From the NCBI GenBank assembly GCA_032718565.1, contig JAVGVS010000306.1, positions 372,001-436,000 on the forward strand: DNA of 64,000 nt. Reading direction: 5' to 3'. Both the position numbers and the translations under genes were made by a program. Below, piece by piece: positions 1 to 10,633 of the stretch. The notes beneath the pieces are model-generated. The model worked only from the letters and a program-made list of their open reading frames with translations, was not told where the DNA came from and searched no databases. This DNA comes from Distichodus sexfasciatus. Taxonomy: Eukaryota > Chordata > Actinopteri > Characiformes > Distichodontidae. Position 1 is the stretch's first letter; every line of letters begins with the position of its first letter.

Positions 1-300
1 TGTCATCTGCAAAACAGTGGAAAGCAATGTTATGTTTTTGAAAATAGACCTCAGTGGCATTAAATATAGTAAAAAGAGGGTGGGCCCCAGAATAGATCCT
101 TGGGGGACTCCAGAAGTGAGGAGAAAGTCGCCAACCCAAGAAAAGTCACCTGAATTGGACTGAAAAGCTCCGGCCAGTTAGGCAGGACTGGAATCATGAA
201 TGGGCCTGTCTTTGATGCCTTCACATCGCCCTAAACCCGACAGCACAATTCCATGATCCACGGCAGTCAGGTCTAAAAGGACCAGAACTTTCTGATCGAT
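1..300 (-). mobile_element. Decayed LINE reverse transcriptase fragment
   Basis: Read on the complementary strand, the stretch carries recognisable pieces of a non-LTR reverse transcriptase: VLVLLDLTAVDHG (about 290-250), GVPQGSILGP (about 112-83) and FHCFADD (23-1). These are the usual palm motifs of CR1/L2/Rex-type enzymes in the expected order. They lie in more than one frame, and three residues of the AAFDTVDH block are missing, so this is a dead copy. The element continues past the window edge. Clade assignment is uncertain. Confidence 0.75.
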
Positions 301-530
301 TGTCAACAGAAACACAGCACACAGTGCACCTGACCGTCATGACCTTTACATTTAACCTGTATCATGTGAAGCAGCAGTGGGCAGCTAACATGGGCAGTGC
401 TTGGGGAGCAGTACTTGGGGACGGTACTTTCTCATAAAATTGCCTCATTGGTACCTTGCAGTCTGGAATTGAAACAAGCGTTTCCGGTCCGCAGGGGCCA
501 GCAGCCCTAACCGTTCGTTACCAACTGCCC
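301..530 (-). mobile_element. SINE-A copy
   Basis: Reverse-strand copy: tail (ACACAGCACACAGTGCACC), body (GCAGTGGGCAGCTAACATGG, GGGGACGGTACTT) and tRNA-like head ending CCAACTGCCC. It abuts the LINE fragment directly and is diverged, with a degenerate B box. Confidence 0.75.
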
Positions 531-1141
531 GATCTGATTCACTGTCCAAGATCATCCAGAATAGCGATGATTTAAATAGTTTAACTAAGCCTTATTAGTA
601 GCTTTAGTGTTTACTACTGGAGCAGCTAATCGTCTTTATTCTCTCCATCACCTCTCCTCTCCTCCTCCTCCACCTCCTCCCCGGCCCTGGCAGTGCCCTC
701 TTCTCCAGCTTTGCCACTGTGAAAGTTGGCAATGCCAGCGTTGCTCTTTAAGGGTGAAGTGCTACTTTGTAGCCTCAATGTGCAGATCCTGGCAGTGCTT
801 TCGCAGCCCAGTGTCCAATTCACACAGGAACAGTAAAAATCCATGTTTGAAAGAGAGAGTCCTGGTTCACACTGTTCTTCGCTTGTTGCAATAACAACGC
901 TCTGTTAAATACTGTTAACGCGTCTGTTTATCTCGACGCTGGGAGGAGGAAGAGGTGAAACCCACCGGCTGTGAGAAAGTGGAAATTCTGATCCATCGAT
1001 CAGATGCTGTCTAGAGTGTGTGTGTGTGTGTGTCGTGAAGTTTTAAGTCCACCTTTGTTATATACAGTCTGAGTGATGTGAAATGAGCAGATGCGAGTGC
1101 CAGATTTAGTCTCTCATTGCTGATGACCGCTAGTTCTCCAC
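531..1141. other. Unique sequence, no gene seen
   Basis: No coding or repeat family is recognised. It holds a CTCC-rich tract near 650-690 and a short (GT)n at 1013-1033. Confidence 0.5.
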
Positions 1142-1345
1142 TTCTCCCTTCCCAAAGTCTTACTGTCTCTCTTTCTTCGCCATAATTTTCTTTCCTTGTT
1201 TTGTCTTTCTTTCTTCACCATAATTTTCCTTCTTTCTTTTCTTTTTTCTTTCTTTCTTTCTCCTCTTGTTCTAGTCTCTAATGCTCTAGAGTAATTATTT
1301 ATTTAGATTTCTTCTATTCTTCATCTCTCTCTCTCTCTCTCTCTC
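1142..1345. repeat. Pyrimidine tract with TTTC and CT microsatellites
   Basis: A strongly CT-biased stretch with TTTCTTTC runs at about 1205-1262 and (CT)n at 1325-1345. Confidence 0.85.
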
Positions 1346-1494
1346 CTCCAGTAGCTGTGCTAAATTCTCCTTCCACCTTGCTTTCTTTGGCACAAAGCTC
1401 ACTTTTCTCGCTTCTGTCTCGTGGCCCTATAAATTGCAAGCAGAGTAAAATAAACCTGGCCTGTGTAACGGTCTCAACCTCTCACTTGCCTCTT

Positions 1495-1751
1495 CCTCAC
1501 TCTCCAACTCATAAATCCAGTAGATCAACCTCTCCTCCTCCTCTACCGACGGGCAACAAGGGAGGGGGCGAAGGAGAAGGGAAGAGAGAGAGAGTCTCAA
1601 GCCTCTTATCCTGTAGATCAATGGGACTGGCTGGATGTGCTGCTGTGGCAGCACTGCTGCCTTTCTTTTCTTTCTTTCTTTCTTTCTTTCTGTCCCTAAT
1701 AACAAGCAAGGGTAATTTACATTCTTCTTCTTCTTTCTTTCTTTATTTTGC

Positions 1752-1791
<40 letters not shown>

Positions 1792-1990
1792 TTCCTCCTC
1801 TCTCTGTCTCCTGCGCTTCTCCCTGTGGCCCAAACCTTTATTTTCTACTCGCTCTCCAACTCATAAAATCCATTAGATGATCACTCTGCTCTGTACACGC
1901 CCTGGCAAGAGAGAGTGAGAAAAAAGTGGGAGAAAAAGAAGGTGAAAGCCTCCTATCCTGATCAATCACGGCTGGCTGAATGTAATCTCC
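1495..1990. repeat. Diverged tandem duplication, period about 350 bp
   Basis: CTCCAACTCATAAA occurs at about 1502 and 1853, each followed by a TAGAT(GA)TCA-like stretch, a purine-rich GAGAGAG stretch, and then CTTATCCTG..GATCAA..GGCTGGATGT (about 1602) or CCTATCCTG..GATCAA..GGCTGAATGT (about 1949). Order and spacing are kept, so the two halves are old copies of one unit. Confidence 0.65.
1755..1787. repeat. (CT)n microsatellite
   Basis: About 16 uninterrupted CT dinucleotides between the two halves of the diverged duplication. Confidence 0.95.
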
Positions 1991-2345
1991 CCGAGGCAGG
2001 CCGGGAGGGGTGATCAGTGACAGAGGAGACGCTCGACGACGCAGACCGGCTTTTGCGCGAGGACGGAGGGGCGGAGTAATCACCGGGAGATTGAGAGAGG
2101 CCCCGAAAATTGCCATGCAGATTTAGAGCCCATAAAGACAGACTCGGCTCTCCCCCCACTCCCCCACCCCACCCTTTTTATTCCTCCCTCCTCCCACTCC
2201 CTCGCTCTCCAGGCCGCTAATTGGAGGCAGGTAGCCGCAGACGAGGGCCCAGGTTGCCGTAACCTTGGTGGCAGAGCGACTGCTCGCCCGCATCCGGCCG
2301 GCTATTCATCACCGGGAGGAGGAGGAGGAGGAAGGGGGGAGGACG
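1960..2345. other. GC-rich regulatory-looking island
   Basis: CpG-rich compared with its flanks, with no open frame that looks real. It contains GGTGATCAGTGACAG, GGAGTAATCACC and CCGGCCGGCTATTCATCACC. It resembles a conserved non-coding element, but conservation cannot be tested here. Confidence 0.3.
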
Positions 2346-2682
2346 AGGGAGTGGGGAGGAGGGAAGTATGCAGAGCTGGGCACAGTGTGGGCCGAGACAG
2401 GATAGCAAGGAGTATCGTCACCACTCCTGCCATATACATGCACTCACACATACACAAAACCACACACGCATACACTTGTAATCCTGATTTCATGGCGCAT
2501 GCCGTAGACGTGTCCACTGCTGGGGTTTCAGAATCAGAATCAAAAGCAGAATTGCGTTGATTATTTAAGATAATAAATCATGCTTCATGCTTGGTGATTT
2601 GCTACTAAGACTGTTTATGGTGTAATTTTTAATACATGTGTATATACTTGATATTTACTGGTATATACAGTATATGTATCCA
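2346..2682. other. No gene seen; short CA-rich tract
   Basis: An imperfect ACACAC/ATACAC tract lies near 2430-2475 and AT-rich unique DNA follows. Confidence 0.5.
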
Positions 2683-2820
2683 CAAAGGCGCAGTGGGCAG
2701 CTTTCTTGACACACCCCGGGACCGGTGCTTGTGGACGGTACTTTACTAATCAGTACCTCAGTGGTACCTTCACTTGTCCGGGACTTAAACCGGCGACACG
2801 GTTATGCTACAAACGGCTTA
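2683..2820 (-). mobile_element. Truncated SINE-A copy
   Basis: Recognisable reverse-strand body (GCGCAGTGGGCAGC, CAGTACCTCAGTGGTACCTT) and part of the head. The 3' tail is missing. Confidence 0.65.
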
Positions 2821-2839
2821 ACTACTTTGAAATGTTTTG

Positions 2840-3042
2840 CTTTTAAAGCAGTACATGGACAATCTGCAATACTTACCTGATCTTCTCCACCCACATCAGA
2901 CAATTCGCCCTCTTAGATCTTCTGATCAGCTGCTGCTGTCCATCCCTCAGTCCTAATGAAAATGCAAAGGTGACCGAGACTCCTCTGATATTGCTCAAAA
3001 CCTTTTTGGAATGACCTCCCTCAGCATCATTCAACATCTGAG
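2840..3042 (+). mobile_element. LINE ORF2 C-terminal fragment
   Basis: After a frameshift near 2868 the plus strand reads YLPDLLHPH, then IRPLRSSDQLLLSIPQS, and later FWNDLPQH. This is the typical C-terminal region of fish L2/Rex-type LINE ORF2 (..LRSADQLLLSVPR..WNDLP..). An in-frame stop and the frameshift show it is dead. It is cut off at 3042 by a SINE-A head. Confidence 0.7.
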
Positions 3043-3086
3043 ACAGTTGGTGGTGTAACAGTTAGGGTGTCCACCCTGTGATTGGC
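3043..3086 (+). mobile_element. SINE-A head fragment
   Basis: AGTTGGTGGTGTAACAGTTA followed by GGGTGTCCACCCTGTGAT is the 5' tRNA-like head only. It is wedged between the LINE fragment and the Tc1 element. Confidence 0.6.
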
Positions 3087-3297
3087 AGTAAGTGGGATGT
3101 ATTAAGTAGCAGGTGAACATTTTGTCCTTCAAGGTGTGGGTAAGCGTAATTATTTGAGCCACTTTGATAACGACCAAACTGTGGTAATGTCTAGACAACT
3201 GGGTGGGGGCATCTCAAAAACTGCCACTCTTGTGGGATGTTCCTGTTTAATATTAGTTGGGTGGTCATAACATTATGGCTCATCTGTGTGTGTAATA
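3087..3297 (+). mobile_element. Internally deleted Tc1-like transposon
   Basis: One frame from about 3133 to 3243 reads GVGKRNYLSHFD, then MSRQLGGGISKTATLVGCS. This matches the N-terminal helix-turn-helix region of Tc1-type transposases (GKRKDLS..ISKTAGLVGCS). The rest of the coding region is deleted. The right end, GGTGGTCATAACATTATGGC (about 3261-3280), is the usual terminus of this fish Tc1 family. Confidence 0.75.
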
Positions 3298-3491
3298 CTA
3301 GATTAAACCCTAACCCTAAACACAATAAGCACATTTTTGAACTTTTCTATTAAAACATGCTGTAAAATCTGATGAGATCAACTCAAACTGTGTGAGAAAC
3401 CTTTTACTTTATAAACTTACACAATTTAAGCATAAAAAGATATTTAAATTCACTTCGTAAGTCGTATTGCTCATTGCTAAAGCTTATATTC

Positions 3492-3716
3492 GGGCCAGTT
3501 GGTGGTCTAGCGGTTAGGCGTTCGCCCCATGATCAAATGGTGCCCGCGTTTGATCCCAGATCGGAAAAATTACCACTGAGGGTACTCATGAGAAGGTACC
3601 ATCCCCAAGCCCATGTCAGCTGACTACTGATCCTTCACGGGTGGGTCAAATGCAGATCACATTTCATTGTGGTGCCGTGTGGTGTGTTCACAATGATAAA
3701 TAATCACTTTCACTTT
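3492..3716 (+). mobile_element. SINE-A copy, near full length
   Basis: Head GGGCCAGTTGGTGGTCTAGC with an A-box-like CTAGCGGTTAGG, a body ACCACTGAGGGTACTCATGA, and a tail ending AATAATCACTTTCACTTT. The B box is degenerate (TTTGATCCC). Confidence 0.85.
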
Positions 3717-4615
3717 ATGTGTATAATTTATTAAGCTTATTTAAAGTACAATTAAATCATATTACATCACATCTACATGAAATGAAGCAACAATCTAAGT
3801 ACACTCAAAACTATTAAATCATTACTTCAAATTTTGGGTTGGATATAATCATTAGAATGAGTCATCACCCTTTTTTTTGAACTATTAAGTAATGTCAGCG
3901 TAATTCTTTCATTACGAAATTGTATTTAGCTTTACAGTGTGTAAAGACACTCCATCGATCCACATACAAATAAACTACAAAAAGCCTTGACAAACCACAA
4001 GAGAGAGACCTTATAAATCATAAAAATCACACACCTACGCTGTATTTCACACCCCCTGATGGAGAAAAGGTCACGTGACTGGCGTGATCACATGACCCGG
4101 CCCACAGAGGAGCTCATCAGCCTGTATGTAGATGTGCAGTGAGTGAGTGATTGCTCAGGGCTGGAAATTGGTATAGTGGGCTTCACGAGGGAATTACATA
4201 CCTGCGTCTTGGCGCACCATACGCTACCCACCTGCGCCCTATATGCAGGCAGGATTGAGGCTGGATCTTGGAGTGGCTGCTACTATAGTTAGCAGCCCCT
4301 TTTTGAGTATTAAAGCGTGTCCCTGAATGCTTATGTTGGAATCACACACATGCGCTTTCCTATGTTTTATTAAACTAATTCCCTCGTTTTCTCACATTAG
4401 AGGATCATAACAGAGATTTACATACTGTATATGATGGTGATTTTTCCCTCATGTTGTAGGCAAGATAAAGGGGACTTGAACAATGTTCTTTCTAATCTAG
4501 AGATCAAAACACAAACCTCAATCAACACACACTGCTTGGGTAATTGACATGAGGAGCTATGATAATGAATTTTTAATTATGATACTTTTACATTTATGCT
4601 TAAAATGAATGCATT
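3717..4615. other. Unique DNA, no gene seen
   Basis: AT-rich unique sequence. The palindrome GTCACGTGAC (4070-4079) is followed by TCACATGAC (4088-4096), a pair of E-box-like sites. No coding signal is visible. Confidence 0.45.
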
Positions 4616-4635
4616 ATATATATACATACTATGTG

Positions 4636-4666
<31 letters not shown>

Positions 4667-4685
4667 ATATATGTATATATGTTAT
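4616..4685. repeat. (TA)n/(TG)n compound microsatellite
   Basis: Alternating TATA and TGTG runs. Confidence 0.9.
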
Positions 4686-4736
4686 ATACTTCACGGATGC
4701 ACGATATGACCTCAAACCAATATCATGATTAATTAA

Positions 4737-4880
4737 TCCTCCAGGATTTCATAGGTATTTTGAGGTATTTGCAGCATAAAATGACTGGCTTTGAGGCAGT
4801 TTTTCTTAAATAAAAAAAAAAACTGTGATGAAAGTTGCTGTGTTTTTAGGCGTTTTGTTGCAATAGAGTTGTTGAAAATA
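4737..4880 (-). mobile_element. hAT-like element end (same family as 38090-38570)
   Basis: It starts ATCCTCCAGGATTTCA and contains GTGATGAAAGTTGCTGTGTT and TTTAGGCGTTTTGTTGCAAT, which match, in reverse orientation, the internal sequence of the element at 38090-38570. The far end is lost in the (TA)n array. Confidence 0.6.
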
Positions 4881-4888
4881 TATATATA

Positions 4889-4956
<68 letters not shown>
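4878..4956. repeat. (TA)n microsatellite
   Basis: About 35-40 TA units, nearly perfect. Open frames of alternating Ile/Tyr here are artefacts. Confidence 0.97.
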
Positions 4957-4961
<5 letters not shown>

Positions 4962-5529
4962 CACAAGCATGATGCCACATCTCCATTTATTTCTATATCC
5001 CATGCTATGGGCATTTGAGAATTGAGATTAATCTTAGTTAAGGCCTTGGTGTTGGTTGGTGCTCTAGCTGCAGGTCTGCAGACAGCCGACCCTGTCCCGT
5101 GTTCGATAAACACAAGAACTGTTGATCGAAACTTCATCAATCAGTGCTGCTCCTCCTTGGCTTAGATGCCTGTTGTTCAAAATATCCAATGCCATAAGGT
5201 GACTGATCACCAGGAATTAACCAATCAATTACCACGACTAGTGAGGATGACGGCTGAGGAGATTCCCCCATTATATGCCAGAATGGGTGTTACTAAACTC
5301 ATGGAATGTGTGTCTCTGTGTGTGTTTCTGACATTGACTGTTTTTGAGGACAGATTTCAGACTTTACATCTGCAGATTTGGGATGGGCTACCAAACAATC
5401 CACGTCTGTTGAGTTTTTCCAAAGAAATCAATTTTAAGAAAACTAAAAGGGCAGAAAGGTTTTGTTTTCATTAGTGAGGTTGTGGTGGAGTTTGAATTAA
5501 AAACAGGGAAAGGCTTATTTGGCTAAACA
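4957..5529. other. No gene or known repeat seen
   Basis: Unremarkable unique sequence. Short open frames lack any recognisable domain. Confidence 0.45.
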
Positions 5530-5700
5530 TAGCTAAGTACATTCTGCAGCTCTTTCATATCGACAGATTCTTGCTTCCATCTTGGTTATGGTGAACTCCA
5601 TCATTCAGCTCCATTTTGCAGCTGTCAAGAGTGCACTCTGAGGACCACTGTTTGTCAAAAAAACAGATACTGGTAAGTTACTAAAGAACGCAGTTAAGTT
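5530..5700. repeat. Dispersed repeat fragment (family D)
   Basis: TCTTGCTTCCATCTTGG, the CAGCTCCATTTTGCAGCTGT region and AGAGTGCACTCTGAGG recur in similar order at 17090-17270 and 48340-48515. The family is unidentified. Confidence 0.45.
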
Positions 5701-5751
5701 TGTAGTGTTGCCACTTTTAAAAAATTTTTTAAAGATCTGGCAAAAACTAGT

Positions 5752-5944
5752 AGTGATTAATTTCATTACGAACACACACAGCACAACACACAGTGCACCA
5801 CAACCAAATGTGAACCTCGCATCTGACCCATCCTTGAAGGAGGAGTGGGCAGCTTTTTGGCAGCATCAGGGAGCAGTGCTTAGGGACAATACCTTGCTCA
5901 TGAAGTATCTCAGTGGGTACTGCTTTGGTCGGGGCGTGAACTGA
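5752..5944 (-). mobile_element. SINE-A copy lacking the head
   Basis: Reverse-strand tail (CACAGTGCACCACAACCAAA), body (GAGTGGGCAGC, GGGAGCAGTGCTTAGGGAC) and CTTGCTCATGAAGTATCTCA. It stops before the B box. Confidence 0.8.
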
Positions 5945-6416
5945 CAGATCAGTACATAGATAAAAATACCACCAAGTCAAAGTAAACAGAGACAAATACA
6001 AGTATACAGAGAGACAAGACAACGTGGCTCTAGTTTTAACAGTGAAAAGAACAAGAAACAGAACAAATAAGGCACATAGAATAAGCAAAATACATAGAAT
6101 ATAAAATTTACACTTTAAACCAGAAATAGAAAGAGAGACAGTAAGGATTCGGTATTCATCCTGCAAATATGGTCTTTAGACTTGACTTTTATACTGAATG
6201 TGCATGAGCTCAGTAACAGTTTCAATATGAAAAATTCTATACAGTCTATGAAATAAAACAGTTTCTCTTATAAAGTCTGAGCTAACGTTCAAGTCGGATC
6301 TGGAGCGCTGTTAGCCACCAGAAGAGCGATCACAACTATTGCTAAGCAGGCCAAAGTATAGCAACGGAAACTACATGATCTTAGACAAAAAGGGCAGAAA
6401 GGGATCTCAATCAGCA
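5945..6416. other. No gene seen
   Basis: AT-rich unique sequence with no recognised element. Confidence 0.4.
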
Positions 6417-6563
6417 CCATGATCAGAAGGTTGTCTGTTCAAGACTCGTAAACGTACCATGGGGAGCAGTTCTTGCGGACGGTACCTCAGTGGAACCTGT
6501 ACTGGTCCGGGACCTGAACTCGCGACCCTCCGATGACAGAACCAACTCCTTAGCAGTTACACG
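6417..6563. mobile_element. Two SINE-A head pieces in inverted orientation
   Basis: A plus-strand head piece (GATCAGAAGGTTGTCTGTTC, 6421-6440) runs into a minus-strand piece (GGGGAGCAGTTCTTGCGGAC..GTACTGGTCCGGGACC..CTCCGATGACAG). The join could fold back as a hairpin. Confidence 0.55.
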
Positions 6564-7031
6564 AATGATGGACCCCGACTTGAAACTGGTAGTGCCTTTT
6601 CGGAGACCTAATTAACCCACCCTTATCAAATATATGAACCTTTAAGCGCCTAAAATCTGAGTTCCGACATTATATACAGAATTCTCTCTCCTCCCAAACG
6701 TTTGATATAACATTCCTGTCACTGCAATTCTCCTGGAGCCAAAACATCGCCCTGCTTTTGCCAGATATGCACTTATCTTCTTACACACTGCCTACAGTAT
6801 TTGTAGATTAACCTTCTCTTGCAGGAACAACCTCGAAGTTTAAAAATTAATACCTTCTCCAAAACTTGCAGTATCTTAACAGCAGTTTCATTTACTATTT
6901 TTTATTTGTTCTTTTTCCTACCGCCTCCCCTTTACATCGGGTCTCTTGGGGAAAACAGCTATTTTGATTAAACAGAGGTTTAAAAAAAAAGGATTTCCTC
7001 AGCATTGTAGAAGATTGGCCACACACGCATA

Positions 7032-7062
<31 letters not shown>

Positions 7063-7696
7063 CTCCCAGTGCTGATGTCAGCAGATGTCTCAGGTTGGCA
7101 CCGGCTAAATGCTAAATGAAAGCCGCCGCTATAGAGGCAGCTAGATAAGGTTGGGTCCATGGGAGGGATTAAATGAATGTGCTTTCTACAGCCTTCTCTC
7201 AGCGCTCCACTCAAGCGTTCCATAAACGACAGAACCTTACACACCGCCACCGGCTATAAAAACAACAGTTTGACTGCGTGGGGTGTGTTAAGTCGGAATA
7301 TAGCATACGGTAAAAAGCGAACCATCACTGCTCACTCCGGCAATAAAAAATAAACAGCATCGTGTCACGGAGGCTTGTGACGATCCGCACACGTTCGGCA
7401 TAGTGCTCCGAAACAGTTTTAAATATATTGATTTTTTAACAGGATTCATAGCTATGATCAGATTTTACTTTCAAATTCTGCTCTGTTGTCCTTACGCTGA
7501 AAAAATGGATACTTTAGGCCAAAGGAAAACATGTTATTTATAGTTTTTTTTGGAGGAAAGTTACATTTTAATGATTTAATTTAAGGTTTTTTTCTTTCCT
7601 TTTTCTTAAATATTTTTAAAGAGTTTTAGATTGGTTGTAAAGTTAACAAAGAAAAAAATTATCATTTAAAAAATATTAATCCTGTTAATATTATTA
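6564..7696. other. Unique DNA with short CT/CA tract
   Basis: A (CT)/(CA) tract lies at about 7031-7062. The part at 7063-7410 is somewhat GC-richer. No coding or repeat family is recognised. Confidence 0.4.
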
Positions 7697-7935
7697 TTAT
7701 GAAAGTGGTGATTATTTGTCGTGTGAACCTTTGTACGTTACTGTGCGCAAAATCAAATGTAACCTCTGCATTTGAACCATCCGATGAAGAACAGTGGGCA
7801 GCTGGCGTGGGCGCCGCCCGGGGAGCGGTGGTTGGGGACGCTACCTTGCTCATGAGTACCTCAGTGGTACCTTTACCGGTCCTTGGATTTGAACCGGCAA
7901 CCTTCCGAAGCCTGACAAACTGCTACAAACTGCCC
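7697..7935 (-). mobile_element. SINE-A copy, near full length
   Basis: Reverse-strand tail GAAAGTGGTGATTATTTGTC, body CAGTGGGCAGCTGGCGTGGG, CTCATGAGTACCTCAGTGGT, then B box complement (GGATTTGAACC) and head ending AAACTGCCC. Confidence 0.85.
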
Positions 7936-8013
7936 TATACAGTTACTTAGTATATTGAGGAAAACCCAATAAGGCAAAGATTTGCAAACACTGACATAAA
8001 ATTAAGAGTAATT

Positions 8014-8195
8014 TGGGGGCAGTTGGTGACCTGCTGGTTAAGCTGGCCCCACCAGTTGGAAGGTCACCGTTTAAGTCCGGACCAGCAAAGAGTACCACTG
8101 AAACCATAGTAAGTCCTGCTCTAGATGCTGCTGGGATGTCCCATTGCTCGCTGGAGTCAAGAACCTGGCTGATGCACTGTCTGCGTGCAGTGTTC
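8014..8195 (+). mobile_element. Diverged SINE-A copy
   Basis: Head GGGGGCAGTTGGTGACCTGC, B-box-like GTTTAAGTCCGGACCAGCAA and a decayed body (GTACCACTGAAACC). The 3' tail is not visible. Confidence 0.65.
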
Positions 8196-9057
8196 TAATG
8201 ACAAACATTCTATTCTTAACAGAACAAACCATGAATAAGAAAATATTGATGAACGTCAGAATCTATGTAAAAACTGCAAACTTCTAAAAAACGCTTAGTG
8301 AATGAGACTCAATGTGTTTTTGTGTAGATTCTTGCTTACATGTTTTGCTTTTGCTCTGGGGCCTCATTTTGACATTTGCTCTGTCTTTTAGCTGCATTTT
8401 TCTTGAGTGAATTAGTTGAACAGGCAAGACACGGATCACACACACAGACTCCAACGCATTCCCAAGTTTTTAAAAAGACTAGCGATGTTGGTGGAAAATG
8501 TTGCTATGCCATAACAAGGATTGTTTCATCGGACAAGGAATTCACCAGCAGTTTTAAAGCGTGTTTTCAAGCTTGCAAAAGTTACTGTATCAATAATATC
8601 AATACGCAGAAGGCCCCAATTCCAAGCCTGTATAATCAGGGCTGAATGAAGCGTGGGATTATGCGGATCCTCAGCGCTGTGCATTGAGCTGGAGGTGCAT
8701 AAACATCCATATTTTTGTTCCCCCCTTTTTATTGATTTGACCTTGACATGCCCAAGCGTTCAAAGTTTCTATCAAACATGGAGTGATAAATTTGTGCTTG
8801 CGCTCATGTGTTATTGACTTGGCCCGGTAGGGACGCGAAACATGCCAAGCCACAAGGCAGAGTTTAGTTTCTCACTTTATAGTTGCTCCTTTATTTTTGT
8901 TCTGTTTTATTTGTAGTGTGATGTAGTCGAGGTCAGATGTGTGTTGTGTGTGACATATGTAGAAAACACAAATTGATCGGGATGAATAACAAACCATTTG
9001 TCTTTTTTGCTGGTCTTAAAGGCCTGATGAAATAAATAAATAAAAAATAAAAAATAA
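8196..9057. other. Unique DNA, no gene seen
   Basis: No repeat family or plausible exon is recognised. Confidence 0.4.
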
Positions 9058-9091
9058 ATGATATTTAATTTAATTTAATTATAGGCTGCAT

Positions 9092-9136
<45 letters not shown>

Positions 9137-9250
9137 TATGTTTGATTTAGTTAAATTGTTGCCTCTATAATAATATAATAATAATAATAATATGTCAATT
9201 TGAATCAATATAATTATTTGCCTCTGTATATGTATGTAATAATAATAATA

Positions 9251-9284
<34 letters not shown>

Positions 9285-9360
9285 CATGTAGCACTGCAAA
9301 TAGCAATGGCAACTTTAATAATTTTAACTTATAAGAAAAGGATTAAATAAATTAATTACA

Positions 9361-9430
<70 letters not shown>

Positions 9431-9463
9431 TGTTTTAATTAATTTAATTATTTACCTCTATGC

Positions 9464-9521
<58 letters not shown>

Positions 9522-9815
9522 TAGCACTTGCTATAAATGGCAATAGCAGCTATTTTAATTGAAAACATAAGAAAAAGTAAAATTAATAATATATAATAAT
9601 ATATGTAATAATAATATATAATAATAATAATAATATGTATGTGTGTTTGAATTAATTTACTTATTTACCTCATACAACTAATAATAATAATAATAATAAT
9701 ATGTAATAATAATAATATGTATATGTGTATATGTAATAATATGATGATGATGATGATGTAACTGCAAATAGCAATAGCAACTGTGGTACAACCGAAAACA
9801 TAAGAAAAGGTCTTT
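9058..9815. repeat. Higher-order tandem repeat of about 236 bp with (TAA)n blocks
   Basis: At least seven (TAA)n blocks are separated by recurring spacers. The spacer TGTAGCAC..GCAAATAGCAATGG with AACATAAGAAAAGG occurs near 9285, 9521 and 9757, 236 bp apart each time. The spacer TTATTTACCTCTATG recurs near 9158, 9219, 9448 and 9663. So this is a nested array rather than a single microsatellite. Confidence 0.8.
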
Positions 9816-10419
9816 AAAAAAAAATTATAATAACAATAAGCAATAGGATTCCAGCATTACATGCCTGGACCCCTAATAATAGTCATCATCATCATCATCA
9901 TCCTCCTTTGTCATCCCTCCTTCTCATCATGTTTATAGTGAATAGAAACCTTTACAAAGTCTGACCTTTCTTTCCTTTGCATCTGTTACTCTGACAGCAG
10001 GGACACTCCAGTGCCTTCAGCCCGGCTTGCTCCAGGATTTCTCACTGGTCATCTGGTGTGAGGTGGTCAGACATGAAAGGAAGGAGGAGGTGGACGTCAG
10101 GCCACTGGCCCGTTCTGGCTGTTAATCACTGGCTGGAGTGGGGCAGCGGGGGCGTAATAGAGTTGCTGGGGTCTTCAGAGCAAGACTAATCGACAACTAC
10201 TGACATGAGAGACGACAGAAGGCCTCGAGAGCTAGCGAATACACACACACACAGAACATACCACATCTTCTTATCATGTGAGGTCCTATTTATTTTTCCA
10301 CTTACAATTAACCCTACCCTTAACATTAGTAACCAAAGGTTTCCTAATTCACCTGATCAAGAACTAATCATACAGAAATATAGAATTTTGTACCCTTCAA
10401 TAACTCAGTAACATCACTG
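9816..10419. other. Unique DNA with short (ATC)n
   Basis: An (ATC)n tract lies at about 9882-9902. The part at 10010-10200 is GC-richer (CTGGCTGTTAATCACTGGCT) and looks regulatory rather than coding. Confidence 0.4.
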
Positions 10420-10633
10420 CCCTTAGCAAAAAGTAGTATACTTGAGGCTCATTTTATTAAGTATGCTTGAGTATAAGTATAGCAAAAATTATACTAGGAC
10501 CATGTACCATGTAACATATATGTACTGAAGAAGTATACTAATTTAATACTTCTTCTGACTAAATTGGAACATTTTAAAGTTTATAAAGTATACTTTAAGT
10601 ATACTTTATGAGGTCATTTTAACATTACAAAAG

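Noticed and set aside
1..300. Retroviral or viral polymerase
   Set aside because: The motif set (LLDLTA..VDH, GVPQGSILGP, FHCFADD) is that of non-LTR retrotransposons; no LTR, protease or integrase is seen.
3133..3243. Active Tc1 transposase
   Set aside because: Only the N-terminal part remains; the catalytic region is deleted.
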